From NCBI RefSeq assembly GCF_000799465.1, contig NZ_JUGU01000001.1, forward strand, positions 2,934,501-2,998,500: a stretch of 64,000 bases of DNA. The letters run 5' to 3'. Under the pieces are notes generated by a model that worked only from the letters and a program-made list of their open reading frames with translations, was not told the DNA's origin and did no database searches. The translations under genes and the position numbers were made by a program. The DNA is from Psychroserpens sp. Hel_I_66. Its GTDB lineage: Bacteria; Bacteroidota; Bacteroidia; Flavobacteriales; Flavobacteriaceae. Below, in pieces: positions 17,510 to 27,131 of the stretch (positions are counted from its first letter, which is position 1; the number at the start of each line of letters is the position of its first letter).

Positions 17510-20500
17510 TTATCGTTTCAATGTAAAATGCCCTCTATACTGTTTCCCATTTTGCCTAATTAGTGTAAACCAATAGTCATTTGTTGGTAATGGTTTACCA
17601 TTAAAAGTACCATCCCATCCAATATTGCTAGGGCTTATTTGTTTTATAAGTTTTCCATATCTATCATAGATGAAGATTTGATTTTGAGGTTCTTTTTCAG
17701 AATTGATTAATTGCCAATAATCATGATAACCATCACTATTTGGAGTGAAAAACTTAGGGTAATAAAGTAGATACACATCCTCTGTGGTTATACCACAACC
17801 ATTTTTATCTCTAACGTAAACTGTGTACTCATCAATATTTAGATTAATGAACTCATTAGAATCTTGATAATTTACGCCATCTAAAGAATATTCATAATCA
17901 CCATCACCAGACACAAAAACAGAAATCACATTATCGTTTTGCGTCCAATCTACAGTTTCAATATCGGTTATGACTGCAATATTTGACTGCGTGACTTGAA
18001 CATTCTTAGAAGTTTCACAAACTACATCACCATAAACATTAGAAACGGTTACCGTATATGTACCTTCGTCAAATACAGTAATAATTCTTGTTGTCTCTCC
18101 AGTTGACCATGTGTAATAATCATAACCGTCGTCTGCAATTAAATCTACCGAATCCCCTTCACAGATAGGCCATAGAGCTTCCATATTTAAAACAGGTTGT
18201 TCGTTAACTATGATCTCAAAAAAAGTGGTATCAAAGCACGCACTATTGTTTACATTTTCTATTCTAATATAAATCGTTTGAGGATTTTCGGTATTTGTAT
18301 AATTTGTTGGTAATGCGTTGCTATTATCATCTGCATCAGATTGTGTTAAATGATAAGTAATATCATTCTCTGTATTGGATTGACCATTCAAAATATCGTC
18401 TTCTTGGACTGTTAGATCTATAGTCTCAAAACCATCATTAACAGAATCGTCACAAATACTAATATCAACAGGTTGATTGGCTATTGGCAGATATGAAACA
18501 CCTATAAAAAATGACGTTACATCATAACAGGATGGATTCTCAATATTTTCGACTCTAACATATAGTTCTTCGGAAGTTGATGTACTTACATAATTATTTG
18601 GCAAAGGACTAGTACTTGAATTGGCATCACTTTCCGAAGAAAAATAAAGCACATTATGGTTTTCTAATACTTGACCATTTAGCACACTAGTAGTATAATT
18701 TGTGAGATTAAATACATGTTCACCATCATTAGAGATGTCATCACATATAATTTCATTTGGAACGTCGTATGCTGTAGGCTGAGAACTCACAACAAACGCA
18801 ATAATAGTTTCATCAAAACATAAAGCATTTGATGGATTCTCAATTTTTGCAGTGATGCTTTGTGTACCTGTAACAAAAGGATTTGGTAGCGGACTTGATA
18901 ATGCGTTATTATTTTCATCAGTATAGGTGACAGTTGCATCGGTTTGACCATTTCTAATTGTGGTATCAATCGTGCTTGTATCAAAAGCAAACAACCCATC
19001 ACTATCATCATCACAAACTGCAAATTCATTTACAGGATAAGCCACAACTCCTGCATCTATAATTATATCTATAGTTGTTATGATTTCGCAAGCTCCATTT
19101 GAATCTTGTGACGCAGTATTGGTCATCGTCACGTTAATAGTTTGAGAACCTGTAACAAAAGGGTTGGGTAATGGGTTTGATAATGCTACACCATTACCAT
19201 CTACAAAACTCAAAGCAACATTGGTCTGACCTTGTAATAATTGGTCATTAATGGTAGAGGTATCTATAGATTCTACACCATCATTTGCAATATCACATTG
19301 TTCTATAATGATTGGACCATTATCTACAGGTACTGGTTCTACATGTAATGTGATGTGATTACCTAATGCTAAACAATCATTATTTACTGCACTATCTACT
19401 CTAATGTATATATCTTGAGTAAAAGGACTGTTTGTGTTCTCATGGTTTGAAGGATCTGGGATTGCATTAGTTTCTGTAAGAGCGTCTTGTTCACTTTCAT
19501 AGTAAGTGATGATTAGTTGTTGACCGCTAGGAAATAACCCTTGGAGATCTGTTGTCACAGTACTAAAATCAAATACCGTAATTCCGTTAGCGTTATCTCC
19601 ATCTAAGGCAGTATCACAACTATAAAAATCCCGTGTAAATGAGTTTGGTATTTGAGTTGTGGAGACTTGTAAATTGACCTCGGAAGTTCTAAAACAACCT
19701 TGAGCGTTTTCAACTCTAGCCCATATCACATCGTTACTTACATTTTGATTCACGTAAGTATCAGTGTTTGTAATCATGCTTGCTCCACTTTCTGCATCTA
19801 ATTGTGTTTCGTAAAATGTTACTGTCTCATTAGCACTATTGGTTGTTATTTCTGTTATCACTTCATTTAAATTAAATACCGTAAAACCATCTAAATCATC
19901 ATCACATTGGCCTAAGTTGACAATTGGTACAATTATTGGCAATTCGAGAACATTAATTTGAAACGAAGTCTCTCCCACACAATCTTGGTTGCTGTTATTA
20001 ATAACCCTAATATAAATCGTTTCTTGAGAATTGGTGTTTTGATAATTCGCTGGAGTTGTAATTTGGTTTGCAAATGCTGCATCGCTGTAGTAATTAACGC
20101 TATATGTAGCAATAGATTGACCGTTTAGGATGGTCGTTTCATTTTCGGTTAAATCAAAAATGATGATTCCATCACTATCTGTACCAACACTTTCATTATC
20201 ACAATACGATACCTCTGGCACATTTTGACTAGGCGTGGGAGATCCGAAAAGGGATATATCAAATGTAGTGATGGCCTCACATGATGTGTTTGATGCATTT
20301 CTAATACTAGCAATAATGGTTTCTGTAGCATACATATTCATGTTTACATATGCATTTGGATTACTTATCACTAAGTCATTGTTATAATCATCTATTGAAG
20401 CAAAATATACAATATCAAAAGTTGTATTACTCTGGCCATTTAGCACTTCTATATCTCTAGATGTTAAATCATAAGTATAAAACCCATCATTGTTGTCATC

Positions 20501-21874
20501 ACATATAACCATATCACTAGGTTGATTTGCAATGGGTTGCTCATATATGATCACTTCTTTTGTTTCGTTAGAGGATTCAGTACCAACGGTAACAGTGAGC
20601 TGCACATTGTAGGTGCCTGGAGATGTGTATGTGTGCGTTGGGTTCTCGTCTGAGGATGTCATCGTATCTCCAAATTCCCATAGCAAACTATCATAAGGTT
20701 GTGAAATATTCGCATTGAATTGTGTCGTTTCTCCAAAGCATATATCTTCTACATCAAAACCAACCTGAAAAAAAGATTGTATAAATGGAGGCAACCCCAA
20801 TCTACTTTTACGACCTCCGAGGGATAATTCTTCAAACAAATAATTACATCCTGTTCCAACTGTGTTAGGATTATCAATAACATCTAATAAAAATCTATTT
20901 GCTTTGGCAACATAAATTTTACCATTACTAGCCAATTGTAAAGAGCCATAAGGATCTGTTTCAGGGGTTAATTCTAATATTGAACCTATAACAGCTGAAG
21001 GTGTTCCAGCTTCAAGATCAAATTGAAATACACCAATACCTATTACAGAGATATATAAGACTTTGCTATTCGGCGAAAATTCAACACCATAAACTTCTAC
21101 GTTACATGGTACGTGAGTATATAATGTTAGAGGGTTTGAAACTATTCCCGTATTAGCGTCAAAATCAAATAACTGTACTTCACACAAACCTTCACCTCTT
21201 GCTACCGCTAACTTTGTACCGTCTGGAGAAATTTTTATTTGTCCTAATACGCTCTGGACATCATCACCTACGTAAGTCCCAACTGGGCTTAAAACAGGAG
21301 TTATATCTATACCTGCTGAAGATATTTTATATGCTAAAAACTCATTACTCTGCCATTTATGAGATACCACCCAATATTCATTTGAAACCTCACTTTTTAT
21401 GGCTGTAAGCTTCTCTGTTGTTGGTGCAAACATCAAAATATTCTTGTTTGATGTTAAACCACCAAATCCGCCATCTAAAGACATATCTACTTCAGAATAT
21501 TGCAAGCCATTTGGTCCTGCAACTTCATCAATTGTAAAAATGTAATAAATATTTAAATCATTTGGTTTTGGAACGATAATAGCTGAGTGAGTACTAGATA
21601 CATTACCATTTAACCCTGTACCATTAAGCATGATGTTATGATTTCTATTCCAAACCGTAACACCATCTGTATAAAATAATAGATTACCAGAAAAATCTGA
21701 TATTGTTGCACAACCTTCATCAGTTATTAGTTCTCCATCAAATATTGGTACTGGAGAACCACTATTAAAGTCTAATCCAGCATTATCGCCAAAATACCAA
21801 ATATTAGTTTCGCCTTGTGCAATGGTTTGCAGAGATGTGAGTAGAATATAAAAAAAAATAAAACGTTTTAACAT
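17510..21874 (-). CDS. Large T9SS type B-secreted protein with eight ~95-residue repeats
   Basis: The 1454-residue protein has a signal peptide (cleavage near TIAQG). A beta-propeller-like N-terminal region runs over residues ~20-350, with repeated WYFGDNAGLDF and KISPDGTKLAVARG-type blades. A PKD domain lies near 370-450 (SLLWEFGDTMTSSDENPTHT). Eight related units follow at about 445-1205, each opening with a CDD..NDGF..FDLT pattern and continuing with ILNGQS, a Y...S..DA strand and an IYIRVEN strand. An Ig-like segment and the C-terminal gliding-type sorting domain complete it (YPKFFTPNSDGYHDYW, FIYDRYGKLIKQI, PTNDYWFTL). It is predicted to be exported by the type IX system and fixed to or released from the cell surface, probably as an adhesin. 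Confidence 0.88.
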   Translation of the reverse strand: MLKRFIFFYILLTSLQTIAQGETNIWYFGDNAGLDFNSGSPVPIFDGELITDEGCATISDFSGNLLFYTDGVTVWNRNHNIMLNGTGLNGNVSSTHSAIIVPKPNDLNIYYIFTIDEVAGPNGLQYSEVDMSLDGGFGGLTSNKNILMFAPTTEKLTAIKSEVSNEYWVVSHKWQSNEFLAYKISSAGIDITPVLSPVGTYVGDDVQSVLGQIKISPDGTKLAVARGEGLCEVQLFDFDANTGIVSNPLTLYTHVPCNVEVYGVEFSPNSKVLYISVIGIGVFQFDLEAGTPSAVIGSILELTPETDPYGSLQLASNGKIYVAKANRFLLDVIDNPNTVGTGCNYLFEELSLGGRKSRLGLPPFIQSFFQVGFDVEDICFGETTQFNANISQPYDSLLWEFGDTMTSSDENPTHTYTSPGTYNVQLTVTVGTESSNETKEVIIYEQPIANQPSDMVICDDNNDGFYTYDLTSRDIEVLNGQSNTTFDIVYFASIDDYNNDLVISNPNAYVNMNMYATETIIASIRNASNTSCEAITTFDISLFGSPTPSQNVPEVSYCDNESVGTDSDGIIIFDLTENETTILNGQSIATYSVNYYSDAAFANQITTPANYQNTNSQETIYIRVINNSNQDCVGETSFQINVLELPIIVPIVNLGQCDDDLDGFTVFNLNEVITEITTNSANETVTFYETQLDAESGASMITNTDTYVNQNVSNDVIWARVENAQGCFRTSEVNLQVSTTQIPNSFTRDFYSCDTALDGDNANGITVFDFSTVTTDLQGLFPSGQQLIITYYESEQDALTETNAIPDPSNHENTNSPFTQDIYIRVDSAVNNDCLALGNHITLHVEPVPVDNGPIIIEQCDIANDGVESIDTSTINDQLLQGQTNVALSFVDGNGVALSNPLPNPFVTGSQTINVTMTNTASQDSNGACEIITTIDIIIDAGVVAYPVNEFAVCDDDSDGLFAFDTSTIDTTIRNGQTDATVTYTDENNNALSSPLPNPFVTGTQSITAKIENPSNALCFDETIIAFVVSSQPTAYDVPNEIICDDISNDGEHVFNLTNYTTSVLNGQVLENHNVLYFSSESDANSSTSPLPNNYVSTSTSEELYVRVENIENPSCYDVTSFFIGVSYLPIANQPVDISICDDSVNDGFETIDLTVQEDDILNGQSNTENDITYHLTQSDADDNSNALPTNYTNTENPQTIYIRIENVNNSACFDTTFFEIIVNEQPVLNMEALWPICEGDSVDLIADDGYDYYTWSTGETTRIITVFDEGTYTVTVSNVYGDVVCETSKNVQVTQSNIAVITDIETVDWTQNDNVISVFVSGDGDYEYSLDGVNYQDSNEFINLNIDEYTVYVRDKNGCGITTEDVYLLYYPKFFTPNSDGYHDYWQLINSEKEPQNQIFIYDRYGKLIKQISPSNIGWDGTFNGKPLPTNDYWFTLIRQNGKQYRGHFTLKR

Positions 21875-21894
21875 GCTTGGTATTTGAGGCTTAG

Positions 21895-21925
21895 CAAATA
21901 TATGTGTTTAATGTTATGGATGCAA
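21895..21925 (-). promoter_or_regulatory. Promoter for the T9SS repeat protein gene
   Basis: On the minus strand TTG (21925-21923), a 20-base spacer and TATATTTG (21902-21895) match the Bacteroidota promoter form. The element ends 20 bases before the ATG at 21874. Confidence 0.6.
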
Positions 21926-21948
21926 TTGTTGGTTTTGGCTTATTTACT

Positions 21949-22992
21949 TTAATCTATTACCATCTGTATCGGCACACGCTTATTCATAATCCCAAACCAC
22001 AAAGGAGGCACCATCGCCAAAACCATAGAGGTTGGATAGCCAAATGGCATTTGCGGACTCTCGTCATGGCAATCCAATACTTGGTATTTTTTGGTCGATT
22101 TAAAATGGTGATCGCTATGTCGCGTGAGTTCGTACAGTACAATTCTCCCAATTACGTGGTTAGAATTCCAAGAATGGATTTCTTTAACACGCTCGTATCT
22201 TCCAGATGTTGTTTTAAGACGCAATAATCCGTAGTGTTCTATATAATTGACAGATTCTAATAATAGGATACCGATTATTGCAGTAGCAATCGCGAATAGA
22301 AACCCAATTTTTCCAAAGAATAAAAATACAGTCACCAAATATGAAATTTGAAGTAAAACATACCAAAACATATCGTTTTTTGGAGAAAAGAAGCCTTTTT
22401 TGTTGTTTTTGAGCAATTTTCCTTGAATTTTCCATGCTTTTACATATTGCCTATAGATAGATGTAAACCAAAACGAATAAACCGATTGGTTATAACGTGC
22501 GGTTGCAGGATCTTCTGGAGTTGCTGCGTGTAAATGATGCCCAAAATTATGTTCAATATAAAAATGCATATATAAAGACGGTAATAATAAAGCCTTGCCT
22601 AAAAAACGTTCATTCGTCGATTGTCTGTGACCTAATTCGTGAGCCACGTTTATTCCGTTAACCCCTAAAACGATACCTACGGAAATAAACATGCCTACCA
22701 ATTCGTAAGTTTCGATTGGAGTGGTGGAGGCTTCGTAAATTCCGAAGAAAACCAACCCGTAAACTATTGGAAGATTGAGGTATAATAACCAATCAAAAAT
22801 AGTGCGCTTTAACCTTTGGTCTACTTCTTCCGAAGAAAAATTTGTTGTAACCACCGGGAAAATAAGTTCTAGAAAAGGGATTAATACAAAGGCATAAATA
22901 GGTGTCAAATAAGACCAGCTCCCTTTTAAATAGAGGCTTACAAAAGCAACAATTGGGATGGAGAACGCAGCAAGATATTTGAGATCTTTCAT
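21949..22992 (-). CDS. alkB: AlkB-type alkane/fatty-acid monooxygenase (membrane di-iron)
   Basis: The 347-residue integral membrane protein has all histidine boxes of the AlkB family: HELGHR, HNFGHHLHAATPEDPATA, the AlkB hallmark NYIEHYGL, and RHSDHHFK. About six membrane helices lie around them. AlkB inserts oxygen at the terminal carbon of alkanes or related chains, using a di-iron centre and electrons from rubredoxin or ferredoxin. No rubredoxin gene is adjacent, so the electron donor must be encoded elsewhere. Alkane degradation need not be its role; hydrocarbon- or xylene-type and fatty-acyl substrates are alternatives. Two copies of the dispersed motif (22740, 22828) lie inside it. Confidence 0.85.
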   Translation of the reverse strand: MKDLKYLAAFSIPIVAFVSLYLKGSWSYLTPIYAFVLIPFLELIFPVVTTNFSSEEVDQRLKRTIFDWLLYLNLPIVYGLVFFGIYEASTTPIETYELVGMFISVGIVLGVNGINVAHELGHRQSTNERFLGKALLLPSLYMHFYIEHNFGHHLHAATPEDPATARYNQSVYSFWFTSIYRQYVKAWKIQGKLLKNNKKGFFSPKNDMFWYVLLQISYLVTVFLFFGKIGFLFAIATAIIGILLLESVNYIEHYGLLRLKTTSGRYERVKEIHSWNSNHVIGRIVLYELTRHSDHHFKSTKKYQVLDCHDESPQMPFGYPTSMVLAMVPPLWFGIMNKRVPIQMVID

Positions 22993-23168
22993 TTAAATTT
23001 AATTCATTCCCTTGAAAAAGAGAAATAGTTTAATGTTTCTGTTAAACCTAAAATGTTGTGATTATAAACCTTGAAATTTAACACAACTCCTCGAAATTAA
23101 CAGAATCTTACCAATTTTAGGCAATTACAGATGAAAATAAATTCTATATTAGTGAGTTATTTAACTAT

Positions 23169-26100
23169 ATGGCAGGACATTTTAAGCAAATTCAGGGCAA
23201 ATTAGAGCAATTTATCAAACGGTATTATACCAATGAATTGCTTAAAGGAGCGATTTTATTTTTCGCAATAGGTCTGCTGTATCTTATTGTAACGTTACTT
23301 ATTGAATATTTTTTATGGTTAAGCCCAATAGCTAGAACCATTTTGTTTTGGGTTTTTATCGCGGTGGAAATTGGACTTTTTGTCAAGTTTATAGCGTTTC
23401 CTTTGGCAAAACTATTCAAGCTTCAAAAAGGAATCGATTACGAAGAGGCTTCAAAAATTATTGGTAATCATTTTCCTGAAGTTAACGACAAACTGTTGAA
23501 TGTTTTACAGTTAAATCAAAATACTGCACAATCGGAACTTCTGAAAGCTAGTATTGAGCAGAAATCTGATGAATTGAGCCCAATTCCTTTTAAATTGGCC
23601 ATTAATTTTAAGAAAAACGCAAAGTATCTAAAATATGCAGCAATACCAATAGCGATTTTATTACTGTCTTTTGCAACCGGAAAAATCAATTGGTTTAGTG
23701 ATAGTTATGAACGTGTTGTTAATTACAATACTGCTTATGAGCCACCAGCACCATTTCAGTTTTTTGTGGTCAATGAAGATCTAAGCGCTATTGAAAATAA
23801 AGATTTTAAAGTTACGGTGAATACTGCAGGAGAGATTATCCCTAATAATGCTCAAATCCATTTCAACGGACAGTCATTTTTTATGCAGCAAACTGCTCCA
23901 GGACAGTTTGAATATGTGTTTGCGCAACCAAAAGAAGCAATATCATTTAGTTTATCGGCAAATGATGTAGTATCTAAAAATTATACGGTAGACATTATAA
24001 AAGTGCCAACGCTCGTCAATTTTGAAATGGTTTTAGATTATCCCGCTTACACCAAAAAGCAAGACGAGGTTTTAAAAAGCACTGGAAACTCTACCATCCC
24101 AGAAGGCACAAATGTGACATGGAGAGTAAATACAAAATCTACAGACGAGGTGGTGTTTTATTCTAAGGATACGGTTGTGTTTGAGCCAATCGATAAAGGA
24201 AGATTTGAAGCTTCAAAGCGTATTTATAACAATACCGATTATAACATTACTACAAGTAATAAGCAATTAAGAGATTATGAAAATTTAGCATTTTCCATCA
24301 ATGTGATAAAGGATAATTATCCTGAAATGAATATTAAAATGGAAAAAGATTCGCTAGATAATCAAACATTATATTTCTTAGGTCAAGTAAGTGACGATTA
24401 TGGTTTGAGTAAACTTCAAATGGTATATTACCCAAGTAAAAATCCAGAGGATAAGTCATACGAAGTGATGAACGTTTCAAAATCCAATTTTGATGAGTTT
24501 GTGAGCGCATTTCCAAACCAGTTAAATCTGGAAGATGGAGTGGATTATGAACTATACTTTCAGGTATTTGATAATGATGCCATCCATAATTATAAAAGTT
24601 CAAAAAGTTCGGTGTTTAGCTATAGAAAACTCACTAAAGATGAGGAAGAGCAAAAGCAATTAAACGAGCAAAACGAAACGATTAAGGATATTAGCAAAAC
24701 GTTTGAAAAACTAAAGGATCAAGACAAAGAATTAAAAGAGTTGTCTAAAACCCAAAAAGAGAAAGAGGAGCTTAATTTTAACGACAAAAAGAAATTTGAA
24801 AACTTTTTAAAACGTCAGAAAGAGCAGGAGCAACTGATGAAAAATTTTAATAAAAAATTAAAAGAGAACATTGAAGAGTTTCAAAATGAGGATAAAGAAA
24901 AAGATCAGTTTAAAGAAGATCTTCAAAAGCGGTTAGAAGAAAATGAAGAACAACTCAAAAAGGATGAGAAATTATTGGAAGAGTTGGAGAAGATGAAAGA
25001 TAAAATCAATAAAGAAGAATTTACCCAAAAACTTGAAGAGTTAGCAAAACAGAATAAAAACAAAGAGAAAAGCTTAAAGCAGCTTTTAGAATTAACAAAA
25101 CGTTTTTACGTTGCTAAAAAAGCTGAAAAGCTAATGAAGGATTTAGAGAATCTTGCAGAAGAGCAGGAGAAACTTTCCGAAGAAACGAAAGAAAAGAATA
25201 CTAAAGAAGAGCAGGAAAAGCTAAATGAGAAGTTTGAGGATTTCCAAAAACAAATGGAAGAACTCGAAAAAGAGAATAAAGAGCTCAAAAAACCAATGGA
25301 TCTACCTCAGGACAAACCTACCGAAGATTCCATAAAACAAGATCAAAAAGAGGCTACAGAAGCTTTAGAGGAACAGAAAGAGCAAGATCAACAAGAGGGA
25401 AGCGAACCTCAAGAGCCACAAGAAAAGCCAGAAGGTGAACCGCAGGATAGTCCTCAAGGTCCTCAGCAAAAAGCTAAGAAAAAGCAAAAGCAGGCTGCCA
25501 AGAAAATGAAAGAAATGACGCAGCAAATGGCCCAGGCGATGTCAATGGGTGGTGGTGAACAAATGCAGGAAGATATTGACGTGCTGCGTCAAATCTTGGA
25601 CAATCTTGTGCTATTTTCTTTTGATCAAGAAAACTTAATGAACGATTTTAAGTCTATCGAAGTCAATCACAATGAATACGGTAAATTTCTTCGGAAACAA
25701 AACAACTTAAGAGAACATTTTGAGCATATTGATGATAGTTTGTTTGCATTATCATTGCGTCAACCAGCTATTTCAGAAACGGTGAATACTCAAATTACAG
25801 ATGTATTCTTTTATATTGACAAAACACTTAATCAACTATCTGAAAATCAGTTATATCAAGGTGTTTCATCACAACAGTACACCGTTACAGCGACCAATGA
25901 ATTGGCTAGTTTTTTAAGTGATGTTCTTGATAATATGAATCAGGAAATGAACCCGTCAATGGGTCAAGGTCAAGGACAAGGTGAACAACTCCCAGATATT
26001 ATTATGAGTCAAGAAGAACTCAATAAAAAGATGGAAGAAGGCATGAAAAAAGGGGAAGGAAAAAAGCCGAAGGATGGAGAAGAAGGAGAAAGTGGCAAAG

Positions 26101-26651
26101 GTAAAGAAGGAGAGAAAGAGGGAGAAGATGGAAAGCCAAAAGGAGGCAAAGAAGGAAAGAATGGAAAAGAAGGTGAGAAAAAAGGCGAGGGAGAAGGAAA
26201 AGGAGGAGAAGGACAGGGAGAAGGAGAAAGTGAAATGCAAAACGGTGAGCTATATGAGATTTATCAAAAACAGCAGCAATTACGTCAGGCTTTAGAAAAG
26301 CGATTGGAAAAAGATGGTTTAAAAGGTGGTCCTGGCGGTCAATTATTAAAAGACATGGAAGAGATTGAATTAGATCTCATCAATAAAGGCTTTACAAATC
26401 AAACATTGCAAAAAATGATGGAATTACAACACCAATTGCTCAAGTTGGAAAACGCCACATTTATGCAGGGACAGGATGACAAGCGTAAATCTGAAACGAA
26501 TAATAAAACGTACGATAACACGGTTCCCAATCAAATCCCAAAGGCCAAAGAATATTTTAATACTACCGAAATTTTAAACCGACAAGCATTACCTTTGCAG
26601 CAGGTTTACAAAAAGAAAGTTCAAGAGTATTTTAAAAAAGCAAATGATTAG
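23169..26651 (+). CDS. DUF4175 family large membrane protein
   Basis: The 1160-residue protein starts with two membrane helices (about residues 22-48 and 52-72) and a third near 155-170, followed by a beta-rich extracytoplasmic region to about 480. A very long charged coiled coil runs over about 490-760 (Glu/Lys/Gln repeats). A folded segment with MSMGGGEQMQEDIDVLRQILDNL follows, then a Gly/Glu/Lys low-complexity tract at about 960-1020, and a helical C-terminus. This layout fits DUF4175, common in Bacteroidota, of unknown function. It overlaps ybeY by 8 bases, so they are co-transcribed. Its low-complexity DNA produces spurious open frames on the other strand. Confidence 0.82.
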   Translation: MAGHFKQIQGKLEQFIKRYYTNELLKGAILFFAIGLLYLIVTLLIEYFLWLSPIARTILFWVFIAVEIGLFVKFIAFPLAKLFKLQKGIDYEEASKIIGNHFPEVNDKLLNVLQLNQNTAQSELLKASIEQKSDELSPIPFKLAINFKKNAKYLKYAAIPIAILLLSFATGKINWFSDSYERVVNYNTAYEPPAPFQFFVVNEDLSAIENKDFKVTVNTAGEIIPNNAQIHFNGQSFFMQQTAPGQFEYVFAQPKEAISFSLSANDVVSKNYTVDIIKVPTLVNFEMVLDYPAYTKKQDEVLKSTGNSTIPEGTNVTWRVNTKSTDEVVFYSKDTVVFEPIDKGRFEASKRIYNNTDYNITTSNKQLRDYENLAFSINVIKDNYPEMNIKMEKDSLDNQTLYFLGQVSDDYGLSKLQMVYYPSKNPEDKSYEVMNVSKSNFDEFVSAFPNQLNLEDGVDYELYFQVFDNDAIHNYKSSKSSVFSYRKLTKDEEEQKQLNEQNETIKDISKTFEKLKDQDKELKELSKTQKEKEELNFNDKKKFENFLKRQKEQEQLMKNFNKKLKENIEEFQNEDKEKDQFKEDLQKRLEENEEQLKKDEKLLEELEKMKDKINKEEFTQKLEELAKQNKNKEKSLKQLLELTKRFYVAKKAEKLMKDLENLAEEQEKLSEETKEKNTKEEQEKLNEKFEDFQKQMEELEKENKELKKPMDLPQDKPTEDSIKQDQKEATEALEEQKEQDQQEGSEPQEPQEKPEGEPQDSPQGPQQKAKKKQKQAAKKMKEMTQQMAQAMSMGGGEQMQEDIDVLRQILDNLVLFSFDQENLMNDFKSIEVNHNEYGKFLRKQNNLREHFEHIDDSLFALSLRQPAISETVNTQITDVFFYIDKTLNQLSENQLYQGVSSQQYTVTATNELASFLSDVLDNMNQEMNPSMGQGQGQGEQLPDIIMSQEELNKKMEEGMKKGEGKKPKDGEEGESGKGKEGEKEGEDGKPKGGKEGKNGKEGEKKGEGEGKGGEGQGEGESEMQNGELYEIYQKQQQLRQALEKRLEKDGLKGGPGGQLLKDMEEIELDLINKGFTNQTLQKMMELQHQLLKLENATFMQGQDDKRKSETNNKTYDNTVPNQIPKAKEYFNTTEILNRQALPLQQVYKKKVQEYFKKAND

Positions 26652-27054
26652 TTTTAATTACGAGACCGATTTCAAATTGGAAGATGAAACAAGGCTTTCA
26701 AAATGGATATCAAAAACCATTTCTTCGGAAAATTGTAATGAAGGAGAAATTAATTTTATTTTTTGTGATGACGATTATCTGCACAAATTAAATGTGGAAT
26801 TTCTAGAACACGATACCTTAACTGATATTATTAGTTTTGATTATTCAGTCGGAAAAGAGCTACATGGCGATGTTTATATTTCTGTTGAAAGAGTAGCAGA
26901 TAACGCAAAAGATTATGATGTAGAAATTTCCGAAGAATTACATCGTGTAATGATTCATGGCATTTTACATTATTGCGGTTACAAAGACAAAAGTGACGAA
27001 GACTCAAAACTTATGAGGGCAAAAGAAAATCACTACCTAAGCGCAATGGATTGA
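26644..27054 (+). CDS. ybeY: Endoribonuclease YbeY (rRNA maturation factor)
   Basis: The 136-residue protein has the UPF0054 layout: INFIFCDDDYLHKLNVEFLEHDTLTDIISF, then GDVYISVERV and the metal-binding helix HRVMIHGILHYCGYKDK. The first two zinc-ligand histidines (HGILH) are present. The third, His in the usual GYDH, is replaced by Lys-Asp, a form I believe is usual in Bacteroidota. It matures 16S rRNA and takes part in ribosome quality control. It overlaps the DUF4175 gene. Two inverted copies of the dispersed motif are within it (26721 and 26928). Confidence 0.92.
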   Translation: MISFNYETDFKLEDETRLSKWISKTISSENCNEGEINFIFCDDDYLHKLNVEFLEHDTLTDIISFDYSVGKELHGDVYISVERVADNAKDYDVEISEELHRVMIHGILHYCGYKDKSDEDSKLMRAKENHYLSAMD

Positions 27055-27080
27055 TATATTAGTATTTCAATGTATATTTG
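27051..27080 (+). promoter_or_regulatory. Promoter for mnmG
   Basis: TTG at 27051-27053, a 19-base spacer and TATATTTG at 27073-27080 match the Bacteroidota promoter. The parS site lies between this promoter and the mnmG start, so ParB binding could affect transcription. Confidence 0.6.
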
Positions 27081-27103
27081 CAAACCAAAATTTAAAAACA
27101 CAG

Positions 27104-27119
27104 TGTTCCACGTGGAACA
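27104..27119. promoter_or_regulatory. parS: parS site 1 (ParB-binding palindrome)
   Basis: TGTTCCACGTGGAACA is a perfect 16-bp palindrome and a match to the widely conserved chromosomal parS consensus TGTTYCACGTGRAACA. It is intergenic, 13 bases before the mnmG ATG. ParB loads at parS, spreads, and segregates the origin region with ParA and recruits SMC. No parA or parB gene is in the window. Confidence 0.88.
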
Positions 27120-27131
27120 ATAATCAATAGT

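Noticed and set aside
18541..18680. TTCCGAAGAA copies in the T9SS gene as a consequence of its protein repeats
   Set aside because: The two copies (18566, 18632) are in opposite orientation and different reading phases within one repeat unit, and do not recur in the other units.
25956..26240. Minus-strand Ser/Phe-rich frame and overlapping plus-strand Glu/Lys-rich frame in the DUF4175 gene
   Set aside because: Both are by-products of the low-complexity purine tract of the real gene.
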